Shown here one piece after another: positions 47,808 to 55,973 of a stretch of 64,000 bases of DNA. The stretch is from positions 62,001-126,000 of the forward strand of contig NZ_JNIK01000014.1 of the NCBI RefSeq assembly GCF_000701365.1. Reading direction: 5' to 3'. The first letter of the stretch is position 1; the number at the start of each line of letters is the position of its first letter. A program made the translations under genes and the position numbers. The notes under the pieces were generated by a model, which searched no databases, was not told where the DNA came from, and worked only from the letters and a program-made list of their open reading frames with translations. Source of the stretch: Blastococcus sp. URHD0036. Its GTDB lineage: Bacteria; Actinomycetota; Actinomycetes; Mycobacteriales; Geodermatophilaceae.

Positions 47808-47990
47808 ATCGGCGAGGTTAGCAGCCCCGTAGCCGACGGGGCAGTGGGTTTGGCGTGTCGGGCCGTGTCCGGCCGCGTCGCGCCCGTCCTGACCGGCTCG
47901 GGCCCCAGGTGTAGGACACTGGCCGGGGGACGGGTTCCCCGACCCCCCGCCGGCCTGCCCAGGCCGGGCACGGCACGAACAGGGAGCGCA

Positions 47991-49238
47991 GTGACCCAGG
48001 CCGCCAGCACCTCCTCCGAGATCCCCCAGGGCGCCACCGCGGTGGGCGGGCTGCCCGTTCCGCCGGCGGCCGACGCCGCCCGCATCGAGCGCGCCCTGTT
48101 CGAGATCAAGCGGGTCATCGTCGGCCAGGACCGCCTGGTCGAGCGGATGCTCGTCTCCCTGCTGGCCCGCGGGCACGTCCTGCTCGAGGGCGTGCCCGGC
48201 GTCGCGAAGACCCTGGCGGTCGAGACGCTGGCCACGGTCGTCGGTGGGAAGTTCGCCCGCCTCCAGTTCACCCCTGACCTGGTGCCGGCCGACATCGTCG
48301 GCACGCGCATCTACAAGTCCGGCCAGGACGCGTTCGACACCGAACTCGGCCCGGTGTTCGCCAACTTCGTCCTCACCGACGAGATCAACCGCGCGCCGGC
48401 CAAGGTCCAGTCGGCCCTGCTCGAGGTCATGGCCGAGCGGCAGGTCTCGATCGGCGGGGTGACCCACCCCCTGCCCGATCCCTTCCTCGTGCTGGCCACC
48501 CAGAACCCGATCGAGTCCGAGGGCGTCTACCCCCTCCCCGAGGCGCAGCGCGACCGCTTCCTCATGAAGGTGCTCGTCGACTACCCGACGCCCGAGGAGG
48601 AGCGCGAGATCATCTACCGGATGGGCTCCACGCCCCCGGTGGCGGAGACCGTGCTGGGCCTGGACGACCTGCGCCGCATGCAGCGGACCGCCTCCCAGGT
48701 GTTCGTGCACCACGCCCTGGTCGACTACGTGGTCCGTGTGGTGGTGGCCACCCGTGCCCCGCGCGAACACGGCATGGAGGACGTCGCCTCCTGGGTCACC
48801 TACGGCGCGAGCCCCCGTGCCTCCCTGGGCCTCATCGCCGCCAGCCGGGCGCTGGCCCTGGTCCGCGGCCGCGACTACGTGCTGCCGCAGGACGTCCTCG
48901 ACATCACCGCCGACGTGCTGCGCCACCGGCTGGTCCTCTCCTACGACGCGCTGGCCGACGGTGTCCCCGCCGACCACGTCGTCAAGCGGATCCTGCAGAC
49001 GGTGCCGCTGCCCCAGGTCACTCCCCGCCAGCGCTCCGGCGGCTTCGGGCCCTCGGTGCCCGGTGGACCCGCCGTGCCGGGCTTCGGCGGTCCCGGTCCG
49101 CAGTTCGGTCCGCCCGGGCCGGGTCCGCAGTACGGTCCGCCGCCGCAGGGCCAGCCCCAGCACCAGCCCCCGCACGTGCCCGCCGCTCCGCAGGGGCCCG
49201 GTGCCAACGGCTACGGGCACGGACCGCAGTCGGCGTGA
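47991..49238 (+). CDS. MoxR-family AAA+ ATPase
   Basis: Chaperone-like AAA+ ATPase of 415 residues that acts with VWA-domain partners. Walker A LLEGVPGVAKTLAVE, Walker B FVLTDEINRAPAKVQ, sensor LATQNPIESEGVYPLPEAQRDRF. After about residue 340 comes a Gly/Pro/Gln tail (repeats of GPGPQ-[FY]-GPP) not found in minimal MoxR. GTG 47991 has AGGGAG 5 bases upstream; the longer frame is not coding. The next two genes overlap it (4 bases each): the DUF58 and VWA partners. Confidence 0.94.
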   Translation: MTQAASTSSEIPQGATAVGGLPVPPAADAARIERALFEIKRVIVGQDRLVERMLVSLLARGHVLLEGVPGVAKTLAVETLATVVGGKFARLQFTPDLVPADIVGTRIYKSGQDAFDTELGPVFANFVLTDEINRAPAKVQSALLEVMAERQVSIGGVTHPLPDPFLVLATQNPIESEGVYPLPEAQRDRFLMKVLVDYPTPEEEREIIYRMGSTPPVAETVLGLDDLRRMQRTASQVFVHHALVDYVVRVVVATRAPREHGMEDVASWVTYGASPRASLGLIAASRALALVRGRDYVLPQDVLDITADVLRHRLVLSYDALADGVPADHVVKRILQTVPLPQVTPRQRSGGFGPSVPGGPAVPGFGGPGPQFGPPGPGPQYGPPPQGQPQHQPPHVPAAPQGPGANGYGHGPQSA

Positions 49239-50335
49239 GGCTGCGGCGCAGGGCGGCCGCCGAGGCGGCCCCGCCCGAGGGGGACGCCGCCGAGGCGCCG
49301 CGTGACGAGCAGCCGGCCGACGGTGGCGCCGATGACGCCGCCGATGGTGCCGCTCCTGCCGAGGCCGCCGGCGTGGACGACGTCCCCACGTGGGTGCCCG
49401 ACACCAGCCGCGGGGACGGCGCACCGCCGAACTTCGCCGAGGGCCCGGCCGACGTGCTGCTCCAGCGGCTGGAGCTGACGATCCGCCGGCGCCTGGACGG
49501 GCTCCTCCAGGGCGACTACTCGGGTCTGGTCCCCGGCTCGGGGACCGAGGCCGGCGACTCCCGGACCTACCACCCGGGCGACGACGTCCGGCGGATGGAC
49601 TGGCCGGTGACCGCGCGCACCCAGGTGCCGCACGTCCGCGAGACCATCGCCGACCGCGAGCTCGAGACCTGGGCCGTCGTCGACCTGTCGGCGAGCCTGG
49701 ACTTCGGCACGGCCAACTGCCAGAAGCGCGACCTGGCCATCGCCGGGCTGGCCGCCGTCAGCCACCTCACCGTGCGCGGCGGCAACCGGCTCGGCGCCGT
49801 CGTCACCACCGGCGAGCGGGTCGACCGCTACCCGGCGGCCGCCGGCAGGCTGGCTGCCGACCGGCTGCTGCGGTCGGTCGTGGCGACCCCGCGCGCCGAG
49901 GGCGGACGGCGGGGCGACCTGGCCGCCGCCCTGGAGAGCCTGCGCCGGCCACCGCGCCGCCGGGGGCTGGTCGTCGTCGTCTCCGACTTCCTCGGCGACA
50001 GCGACTGGGAGCGGCCCTTCCGGCTGCTCTCCACCCGCCACGAGTTGCTGGCCATCGAGGTCGTCGACCCCCGCGAGCTGGAGCTGCCCGACGTCGGTCT
50101 GCTGACCGTGGTGGACCCGGAGACGGGGGAGACCCTCGAGGTGCCCACCGGCGACGGCGAGTTCCGCGCCCGGTTTGCCGCCGGCGCCGCCGCGCAGCGA
50201 CAGCAGATCGCCCGGGCGCTGCGCCGGGCCGGCGCCGGGCACCTGCAGCTGCGCACCGACCGCGACTGGCTCATGGACGTGGTCCGCTTCGTCGCCGACC
50301 GCCGGCGCGTCGGTTCCGGAGGGGCCTCCCGATGA
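49235..50335 (+). CDS. DUF58 domain protein, MoxR partner
   Basis: 366 residues. The first 70 are acidic and Ala-rich with no conserved motif (RLRRRAAAEAAPPEGD at the start). The DUF58 signature is GDYSGLVPGSGTEAGDSR, HPGDDVRRMDW, and the following domain has VWA-like features (AVVDLSASLDFGTA, VVVVSDFLGD). Such proteins are thought to present substrates or wall partners to MoxR. GTG overlaps the moxR stop and the stop overlaps the next ATG. Confidence 0.9.
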   Translation: MRLRRRAAAEAAPPEGDAAEAPRDEQPADGGADDAADGAAPAEAAGVDDVPTWVPDTSRGDGAPPNFAEGPADVLLQRLELTIRRRLDGLLQGDYSGLVPGSGTEAGDSRTYHPGDDVRRMDWPVTARTQVPHVRETIADRELETWAVVDLSASLDFGTANCQKRDLAIAGLAAVSHLTVRGGNRLGAVVTTGERVDRYPAAAGRLAADRLLRSVVATPRAEGGRRGDLAAALESLRRPPRRRGLVVVVSDFLGDSDWERPFRLLSTRHELLAIEVVDPRELELPDVGLLTVVDPETGETLEVPTGDGEFRARFAAGAAAQRQQIARALRRAGAGHLQLRTDRDWLMDVVRFVADRRRVGSGGASR

Positions 50336-51285
50336 CCTTCCAGACCCCCATCTGGCTGCTCGGCCTCGTGGTCGTCGCGGCACTGGTGGCGCTGTACGTC
50401 GTCCTCCAGTTGCGGCGCAAGCAGTACGCAGCCCGCTTCACCAACGTGGCGCTGCTGGGCTCGCTGGTGCCCAAGCGACCCGGCTGGAAGCGGCACGTGG
50501 CCTTCGGGCTGGTCGCCCTGGCGCTGGGCGTCCTGATCGTCTCGCTGGCGACGCCGAGCACCGAGGTGCGGGTGCCGCGCGAGCGGGCGACCGTCGTCAT
50601 GGCCGTGGACGTGTCGATGTCCATGGAGGCCACCGACATCGAGCCCACCCGGTTCGAGGCGATGCAGGTGGCGGCGAAGGAGTTCGTGGACGTCCTCCCC
50701 GAGGAGATCAACCTGGGGCTGGTCGCGTTCTCCGGCACCGCCACGACGCTGGTGACGCCGACGACCGACCGCGGCCAGGTGCGGGCCGCCATCGACAACC
50801 TGGAGCTGTCGGAGGCGACGGCGATCGGCGAGGCGGTGTTCGCCTCGCTGCAGGCGATCGCCAACTTCCAGTCGGCGCTGGGGGAGACCGAGGAGCAGGT
50901 GCCGGCGCGGATCGTGCTGCTCTCCGACGGCTCCAACACCGTCGGCCGTAGCACCACGCAGGCCGTCGACTCGGCCAACGACGCCGGGGTGCCGGTCTCT
51001 ACGATCGCCTTCGGCACCGACTACGGCAGCGTCGAGATCGAGGGCGACTCCGTGCCGGTGCCGGTCGACCGGGCCGCGCTGGAGGACATCGCCGACGCGA
51101 CCGGCGGCAGCTACAGCGAGGCGGCCAGCGCCTCGGAACTCGAGGAGGTCTACAGCGACCTCGGCAGCCAGATCGGCTACACGACCGAGCCGCAGGACGT
51201 CAGCTACTGGTTCGTCCGCGGCGGGGTGCTGCTCGCGCTGCTCGGCTGCGTGATGAGCCTGCTCTTCACCAACCGCCTGCTCTGA
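50332..51285 (+). CDS. Membrane VWA-domain protein (BatA-like)
   Basis: 317 residues. Two N-terminal transmembrane helices (LLGLVVVAALVALYVVL; VAFGLVALALGVLIVSLA), a von Willebrand A domain with MIDAS motif DVSMS (AVDVSMSMEATD) and SDGSNT, and a C-terminal helix (VRGGVLLALLGCVMSLLF). The VWA domain faces the periplasm-equivalent side and needs a metal ion. With MoxR and DUF58 it forms the usual chaperone-like trio. ATGA overlap with the upstream gene. Confidence 0.93.
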   Translation: MTFQTPIWLLGLVVVAALVALYVVLQLRRKQYAARFTNVALLGSLVPKRPGWKRHVAFGLVALALGVLIVSLATPSTEVRVPRERATVVMAVDVSMSMEATDIEPTRFEAMQVAAKEFVDVLPEEINLGLVAFSGTATTLVTPTTDRGQVRAAIDNLELSEATAIGEAVFASLQAIANFQSALGETEEQVPARIVLLSDGSNTVGRSTTQAVDSANDAGVPVSTIAFGTDYGSVEIEGDSVPVPVDRAALEDIADATGGSYSEAASASELEEVYSDLGSQIGYTTEPQDVSYWFVRGGVLLALLGCVMSLLFTNRLL

Positions 51286-51287
51286 CG

Positions 51288-51328
51288 CGGAGGAGATCCG
51301 TGGGCGTCATGCCCACGGATCTCCTCCG
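51288..51328. terminator. Bidirectional terminator, 18-bp perfect stem
   Basis: CGGAGGAGATCCGTGGGC (51288-51305) pairs perfectly with GCCCACGGATCTCCTCCG (51311-51328) around GTCAT. It lies between the VWA gene stop (51285) and the convergent oxidoreductase stop (51331), so it can end both transcripts. Confidence 0.92.
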
Positions 51329-51330
51329 GT

Positions 51331-52302
51331 TCAGCGGGAGGGGTCGAGGACGAGCTTGCCGGTGGTGCGGCGGGCGCGGAGGTCCTGGTGGGCCTCCCGG
51401 ACGGCCGACAGCGGGAACCGGCCGCCGATGACCGGCTTCAGCGCGCCGTCGTCGACCAGCTGCAGGAGCTCGGTCATGGCGTCGTCCATCATCTGCGGCC
51501 GCGCCATGCAGTGCGCCAGCCAGAAGCCGATGACGGCGCGGCTGCGCTGCATCAGCGCGCCCGGCGGCACGGACGGCGTCTCCTGGCGGGCGGCCATGCC
51601 GTAGGTGACGAGCCGGCCGAACGGGGCCAGGGCCGAGAGCGAGCCGGAGAAGACGTTGCCGCCGGTCATCTCCAGCACGATGTCGACCGGCTTGCCGCCG
51701 TTGGCCTCGCGCAGCGCGCCCGCGAACGCCTTGGGGTCGTCGTCGGCCAGCGCGGGGTCGACCGTCGCGTCGGCACCGAGCTCCTCGGCGAGGGCGCGCT
51801 TCTCGGGGCTCGAGGCGGTGGCGATGACCCGCCCGGCGCCCCAGCGCCTGGCGAGCTGGACGGCGAGCGAGCCGACCCCGCCGGCGCCGGCGATGACGAC
51901 GACGGTCTCGCCGGCGGCCAGGTGCGCGCTGGTGCGCAGCAGGTGCCAGGCGGTCGACCCCTGGAGGACGACGGACAGCGCCTGCTCGTCGGAGACGCCG
52001 TCGGGCACCTGCCAGGTCAGCCGGGGGTGGGCGGACACCTTCTCCGCGTATCCGCCGCCGTCGAGCAGGCCGACCACCCGCGGGCCGCCGCCGGCGAGCG
52101 AGCCGACGAACTCCGCCCCCGGGATCAGCGGCAGTGTCTGCGGGGCGAGGTAGGAGTTCTCCGCCTGGTGGGTGTCGGCGTAGTTGATGCCCGCGGTGGA
52201 CACCTCGAACAGCTGCTCGCCGTCGCCTGGGGTGGGGTCGGGCAGGTCGACGACGTTGAGGACCTCGGGGCCACCGAACTCGGTGATCTGCACAGCTCGC
52301 AT
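51331..52302 (-). CDS. Zinc-free quinone oxidoreductase (MDR family)
   Basis: 323 residues, NADPH:quinone reductase type of the medium-chain dehydrogenase family, without catalytic or structural zinc cysteines. Features: MRAVQITEFGGPEVL, PLIPGAEFVGSL, QGSTAWHLLRTSA, and the NADPH site IAGAGGVGSLAVQLARRWG. Start ATG 52302 with no strong ribosome site. Acts on quinones or small enones; the exact substrate is unknown. Confidence 0.92.
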   Translation of the reverse strand: MRAVQITEFGGPEVLNVVDLPDPTPGDGEQLFEVSTAGINYADTHQAENSYLAPQTLPLIPGAEFVGSLAGGGPRVVGLLDGGGYAEKVSAHPRLTWQVPDGVSDEQALSVVLQGSTAWHLLRTSAHLAAGETVVVIAGAGGVGSLAVQLARRWGAGRVIATASSPEKRALAEELGADATVDPALADDDPKAFAGALREANGGKPVDIVLEMTGGNVFSGSLSALAPFGRLVTYGMAARQETPSVPPGALMQRSRAVIGFWLAHCMARPQMMDDAMTELLQLVDDGALKPVIGGRFPLSAVREAHQDLRARRTTGKLVLDPSR

Positions 52303-52491
52303 GACGCTGAGGCTATGGCTTGTGACGTCCGAGTGGCGGCTGGGTGGGTTGAGCCGGTCGCCCGGAGGACAGGTGCAGGTGTCGCCCGGGGGACGCCGGG
52401 TAGTAGTCGAGGCCAGCGGCGGAAGGACGGGGCCGCCGGACGACAGGGACCCGGTGCGAGCGCCCGGTCCCGGAGCCTTCGAGGAGATCTC

Positions 52492-53415
52492 GTGCCCCGT
52501 CGTGGGGACCGGTACGGCCGCGAGGGCGTCACGGGCCTGCCGCCCCGGGCGCGGTCCGAGGTCGAGGTCGTGGCGCACCGCGGCGTCTCGGTGGAGGCAC
52601 CTGAGCACACCCTCGCCGCCTACCAGCAGGCGCTGGCCCTCGGGGCGGACGCCGTGGAGTGCGACGTCCGGATGACCCGCGACGGGGTGCTGGTGTGCGT
52701 GCACGACCGCCGGATCAACCGGACGTCCACGGGGCGCGGTGTGGTGTCGGCGCTGGACCTCGCCGAGTTGGAACGACACCGGGTCGTCCACCGACGAAGC
52801 CGGGGTGCCGGGATCCGGGGTCGCCCGCGGCGTCCTGCGGTCGAGGAGGAGGACGACGAGGTCGACGAGGACGCCGGACGGGTGCTCACGCTGGACCGGT
52901 TGCTGGACTACGTGACGGCCTCGCCCGGGCGAGTGGGCCTGGCGATCGAGACCAAGCACCCGACCCGCCGCGCCGGCCAGGTCGAGACCGCCTTGCTCGC
53001 CAGCCTCCGGAGGTTCGGACTGCTGTCCGGCGGCCGGCCGCTCGAGGAGTCGGGACGGCCGGCGGTCCGGGTCATGAGCTTCTCGCCCACGGCACTGCGG
53101 CGAGTCCGTGTCCTGGCGCCCGACCTCCCCACCGTGCACCTGGTCCGCCAGGTGCTGCCGCGGTCGCGGAAGCGCGCCGTCCCCCCGGTCGGCACCGCCG
53201 TCGGCCCGTCGCTCGCGCTGCTCCGTCAGGCGCCGGGGCTCGTCGGACGACTGCACCGAGCCGGTCTGCAGGTCCACGTGTGGGTGGTGAACCACCCCCG
53301 CGACATGGAGTTCGCGTTGTCCCTGGGGGTCGACGCGATCATCACCGACGAGGCCGCGTCGCTGATGCACCTCCTGGGACGGAGCGGGCACAGTCCGTCG
53401 ACGAGCAGGGGCTGA
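52492..53415 (+). CDS. Glycerophosphodiester phosphodiesterase family protein
   Basis: Hydrolyses glycerophosphodiesters to glycerol-3-phosphate and an alcohol. 307 residues. TIM-barrel GDPD motifs: AHRGVSVEAPEHTLAAY (His-Arg, Glu), ADAVECDVRMTRDGVLV (Glu, Asp), VHDRRINRT (His-Asp), LAIETKH, and the end HVWVVNHPRDMEF, LGVDAIITDEA. A 40-residue charged insertion (RRSRGAGIRGRPRRP, EEEDDEVDED) interrupts the first half. GTG 52492 has GAGGAG 5 bases upstream. No signal peptide seen, so probably cytoplasmic. Confidence 0.9.
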   Translation: MPRRGDRYGREGVTGLPPRARSEVEVVAHRGVSVEAPEHTLAAYQQALALGADAVECDVRMTRDGVLVCVHDRRINRTSTGRGVVSALDLAELERHRVVHRRSRGAGIRGRPRRPAVEEEDDEVDEDAGRVLTLDRLLDYVTASPGRVGLAIETKHPTRRAGQVETALLASLRRFGLLSGGRPLEESGRPAVRVMSFSPTALRRVRVLAPDLPTVHLVRQVLPRSRKRAVPPVGTAVGPSLALLRQAPGLVGRLHRAGLQVHVWVVNHPRDMEFALSLGVDAIITDEAASLMHLLGRSGHSPSTSRG

Positions 53416-53560
53416 TCCCGGCTGGGGTCGTCCGCGGGGGTCTCCACGCTCCGCGCACGGACGTGAGCAGAGCGCTGGAGCACGTCATCGTCGACGCAGT
53501 CGGCGCACGGACGACGGATCCGGTTCGGCCGCACGACGTGTGGTTCGCGCGTCCGTGCAC

Positions 53561-53592
53561 TGGCAACCGTCGTACGTCGAACGTATGTTCGA
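53561..53592 (+). promoter_or_regulatory. SOS box (LexA site) over a putative promoter
   Basis: TCGAACGTATGTTCGA at 53577-53592 fits the Gram-positive/actinobacterial LexA consensus CGAACRNRYGTTCG at every position. It overlaps a possible -10, TATGTT (53584-53589), with TGGCAA (53561-53566) 17 bases upstream as -35. Transcription would start near 53596, inside the short ATG frame that begins there. Repressed by LexA and induced by DNA damage is the natural reading. Confidence 0.7.
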
Positions 53593-53678
53593 GACATGCC
53601 ACCGATGCGACCACTGCTCCACGGTTGCCCCCTCCGGGGGCGCGCTCCCCAGGTGCCGGATCTCGCCGGGAGTGCGTC

Positions 53679-54071
53679 ATGACGACGTCGACGCTGCATC
53701 GGCCCCGACATGGCGTCCGTTTCGTCCTCTACGACGCCGGGCGGCAGCACACGCCCCCCATCCCCGTGCCGCTCGAGATCGACGAGGACCTGCCGGCGGG
53801 CTGGCGGCGTGACCCGGCGCACCCCCGCCGCGTCCACCTGCCGGACCCGGGCCGCTGTCCGCACGGCTCGTTCCCCCGGTACGCGGCGCGGAACTGCTGT
53901 GCTCGCGATCGGGGGACCGCAGACACCGGACCGGCGGCCGCGCGCCGGTCCCATCGGGTCGCTCGCCGGGCGGTCGGCGACGCCGTCGACGATCGGGGCT
54001 GGGGTCCACGATCACGGGCTTCGAGCGCGTCCGGTCCGAGGAGCGTGCTGGCCGAACGCCAGGCGGGGTGA
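53679..54071 (+). CDS. Uncertain small protein downstream of the SOS box
   Basis: Unknown. 130 residues; the first 70 (MTTSTLHRPRHGVRFVLYD, then PPIPVPLEIDEDLPAGWRRD) read like protein with normal codon use, while the last 55 are Arg/Ala/Ser-rich with a drop in third-position GC, as if a frameshift had carried the frame into noise. A cysteine cluster (CPHGSFPRYAARNCCA) marks the turn. A 28-residue frame starting at 53596, where SOS-promoted mRNA would begin, ends in an ATGA overlap with this start. I recognise no family. Treat as hypothetical. Confidence 0.35.
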   Translation: MTTSTLHRPRHGVRFVLYDAGRQHTPPIPVPLEIDEDLPAGWRRDPAHPRRVHLPDPGRCPHGSFPRYAARNCCARDRGTADTGPAAARRSHRVARRAVGDAVDDRGWGPRSRASSASGPRSVLAERQAG

Positions 54072-54097
54072 CGACGAACGGACTTCCGGGCTGCGGG

Positions 54098-55834
54098 TCA
54101 GCCGCCGGCGAGCCGCTGCAGCCGGGTGGTCAGCGCGGTCCGCCGGTCGGCGTTGCCGTGCAGGTCCACGTACCGCTGCCCGAAGCTGGCCAGCAGCGCG
54201 TCGTCCAGCCGGCGCACGGCACCCGGGGGGTAGCGGTAGTCCATCCGGGCGGTGATGCCGCTGTCGTCGACGCCGCGCAGCACCTCGCCCAGCTCCACCA
54301 GGCTGGTCACGCCCAGTTCGAGCAGCAGGCCGGAGATCCAGGTGTAGTGATCCGGGCGCGACCAGCCGGCGTCGGCGTACTGCCCGGCCAGGAACGCTGC
54401 CAGTTCCCGGGGCGCGATCCGAGGGTCGTCGGGGTCGGTGTCGTCGGCCTCGTCGCCGGGAACCGGTGCCCGGAGGCGCTCGCGGATCGCGGTGAACTGC
54501 TGATCGGCCAGCTCCAGCAACCCGGCGGCCAGGGTGAACCGGCGGTCGAACTCGGAAGCGTGTTCGTCCGGCACCGTGCCCTTGTAGCGGATGTCGTGCT
54601 CGAACTCGGCCCACGCATGCTGCAGCACCGTCCGCACCTGTACCTGCACCACGCGCCCGACCAACTCCGGCAGCTCGGCCGCCCGGCCCGGGTCCACGCC
54701 GATCAGCAGGTGCCGGCTGGAGTAACCGAACCGGCCCTGCTGCGCGGTCCGCCGCCCCATGTCGCGGTCGTCGATCACCCGCACCTGTGCGGCCAGCAGC
54801 TCGGCGACCGCCTCCACGTCGCTCTGCACGTAGGTGATCACCCGCACGCCGATCTGGTCGGTGATCTCCCGCGCCGGGTCGTCGTAGACGGGCACGCCGT
54901 CGACTGCGCGAGCCGCCTTCTCCGCGAACGAGGCGATGGTCTTGGTCCGCCCGGTCACCGACAGGTAGTTGATCCCGGCGTCGTCGAGCACGCCGGTGAC
55001 GAGCGCGAGCGCCTGCGCCCCGGCGACCAGGGCCTCGGGCCGGCCGTCGGCGTACGCCTGGATGGCCTGCTGCACCTGGTCGGGCGGGGGAGCGTCGACC
55101 CGGGGGCCGGGCTCCAGGTCCGGCGGCAGGGTCGGGGTCACGATGGCGCCGCCGGCCGCGTCGCCGTAGGTGGTCACCTCGTCCGGGCGCCGGACGGCGA
55201 TCCATCCCACGTAGGCACACACCACGGCATCGACCTGGTCCTCCACCACCCGCAGCTCGCTCTTGCGGGTGGCGGCCTGCACCTGCTCGCGCAGCGCCGC
55301 GAACGGTGCGCCGAGCTCGAGCTCGTCCACCGCGCCCAGCAGGTCGATGAGCAGGAGCAGCTCCGCGCGCATCTGCTCGAGCACCCGGCCCGGCTTGTTC
55401 TTGTACTTCAGCGTGCGGCCCAGCCGGAACAGCGCCACCGTCGCCGCGTGCGGGTAGACCTCGATCGCCCGGCGGTCGCGGCCCGAGCGGGGGTCGAGGT
55501 CCAGCCCCAGGCGCCGGCCGATCCGCCCGCCGCGGGTGTTCCCGTCGGCGAACTCGGGTTTGCCGGTGTTCGTCGGGTGCGCCCCGGCCTGGAACCTCGC
55601 GAAGTCGGCGTTGAGCGCCCGCTCGGCGGCCCGGTTCCCGGTGGCGTTGGCGACCACCAGCGGGGCGTCGATGGCCACGATGCACGGGCCGGCGGTGAAC
55701 GGGGCCAGCGCGGTCTCGATCTGCTCGTCGGTGCGCACCGCGCTGACGTGCACCAGTCGGCCGTCGTCGTCCAGCACGGCGAGGCCGGTGGGTTGCTTGA
55801 GCCCCCAGGCCAGGTCGATCCCGATGTGCTGCAC
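54098..55834 (-). CDS. DUF429 nuclease-fold domain fused to RelA/SpoT synthetase domain
   Basis: 578 residues in two parts. Residues 1-245: DUF429, a predicted nuclease with RNase H fold, with its acidic residues visible: Asp7 (GIDLAW), Asp56 (AIDAPL), Glu125 (EVYPHA) and Asp202 (EDQVDAVVCAYVGW). Residues 285-420: RelA/SpoT (small alarmone synthetase) domain: GRTK (295-298), Asp326 in ITDQIGVRV, GYSSRH (370-375), and QVQVRTVLQHAWAEFEHD (397-414). The position that is normally the catalytic Glu of ExQ[VI]RT is Gln397. No HD hydrolase, TGS or ACT domain. The C-terminal 160 residues are helical and unknown. GTG 55834 restores the DUF429 start. Makes or senses alarmone-like nucleotides, or has lost that activity. 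Confidence 0.88.
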   Translation of the reverse strand: MQHIGIDLAWGLKQPTGLAVLDDDGRLVHVSAVRTDEQIETALAPFTAGPCIVAIDAPLVVANATGNRAAERALNADFARFQAGAHPTNTGKPEFADGNTRGGRIGRRLGLDLDPRSGRDRRAIEVYPHAATVALFRLGRTLKYKNKPGRVLEQMRAELLLLIDLLGAVDELELGAPFAALREQVQAATRKSELRVVEDQVDAVVCAYVGWIAVRRPDEVTTYGDAAGGAIVTPTLPPDLEPGPRVDAPPPDQVQQAIQAYADGRPEALVAGAQALALVTGVLDDAGINYLSVTGRTKTIASFAEKAARAVDGVPVYDDPAREITDQIGVRVITYVQSDVEAVAELLAAQVRVIDDRDMGRRTAQQGRFGYSSRHLLIGVDPGRAAELPELVGRVVQVQVRTVLQHAWAEFEHDIRYKGTVPDEHASEFDRRFTLAAGLLELADQQFTAIRERLRAPVPGDEADDTDPDDPRIAPRELAAFLAGQYADAGWSRPDHYTWISGLLLELGVTSLVELGEVLRGVDDSGITARMDYRYPPGAVRRLDDALLASFGQRYVDLHGNADRRTALTTRLQRLAGG

Positions 55835-55973
55835 GGGGTCAGCTTGCCCTGCCCCGCACCTCGTCCGTCGTCCCGCGGTGAGGTGTCTCCGCCGTTCATG
55901 CCGGACGGCGGCCCGGTTCGTCGTCCGCAACTCCGTCTGCGGCGGAGATCGGCAGACCTCCGATGCCCTCCGG

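Noticed and set aside
53540-53812. Possible zinc-ribbon mini-protein with CHRCDHC
   Set aside because: The only good start (ATG 53585) lies within the SOS box and the predicted -10, upstream of the likely transcription start. The rest of the frame is Arg/Ala-rich without codon bias.
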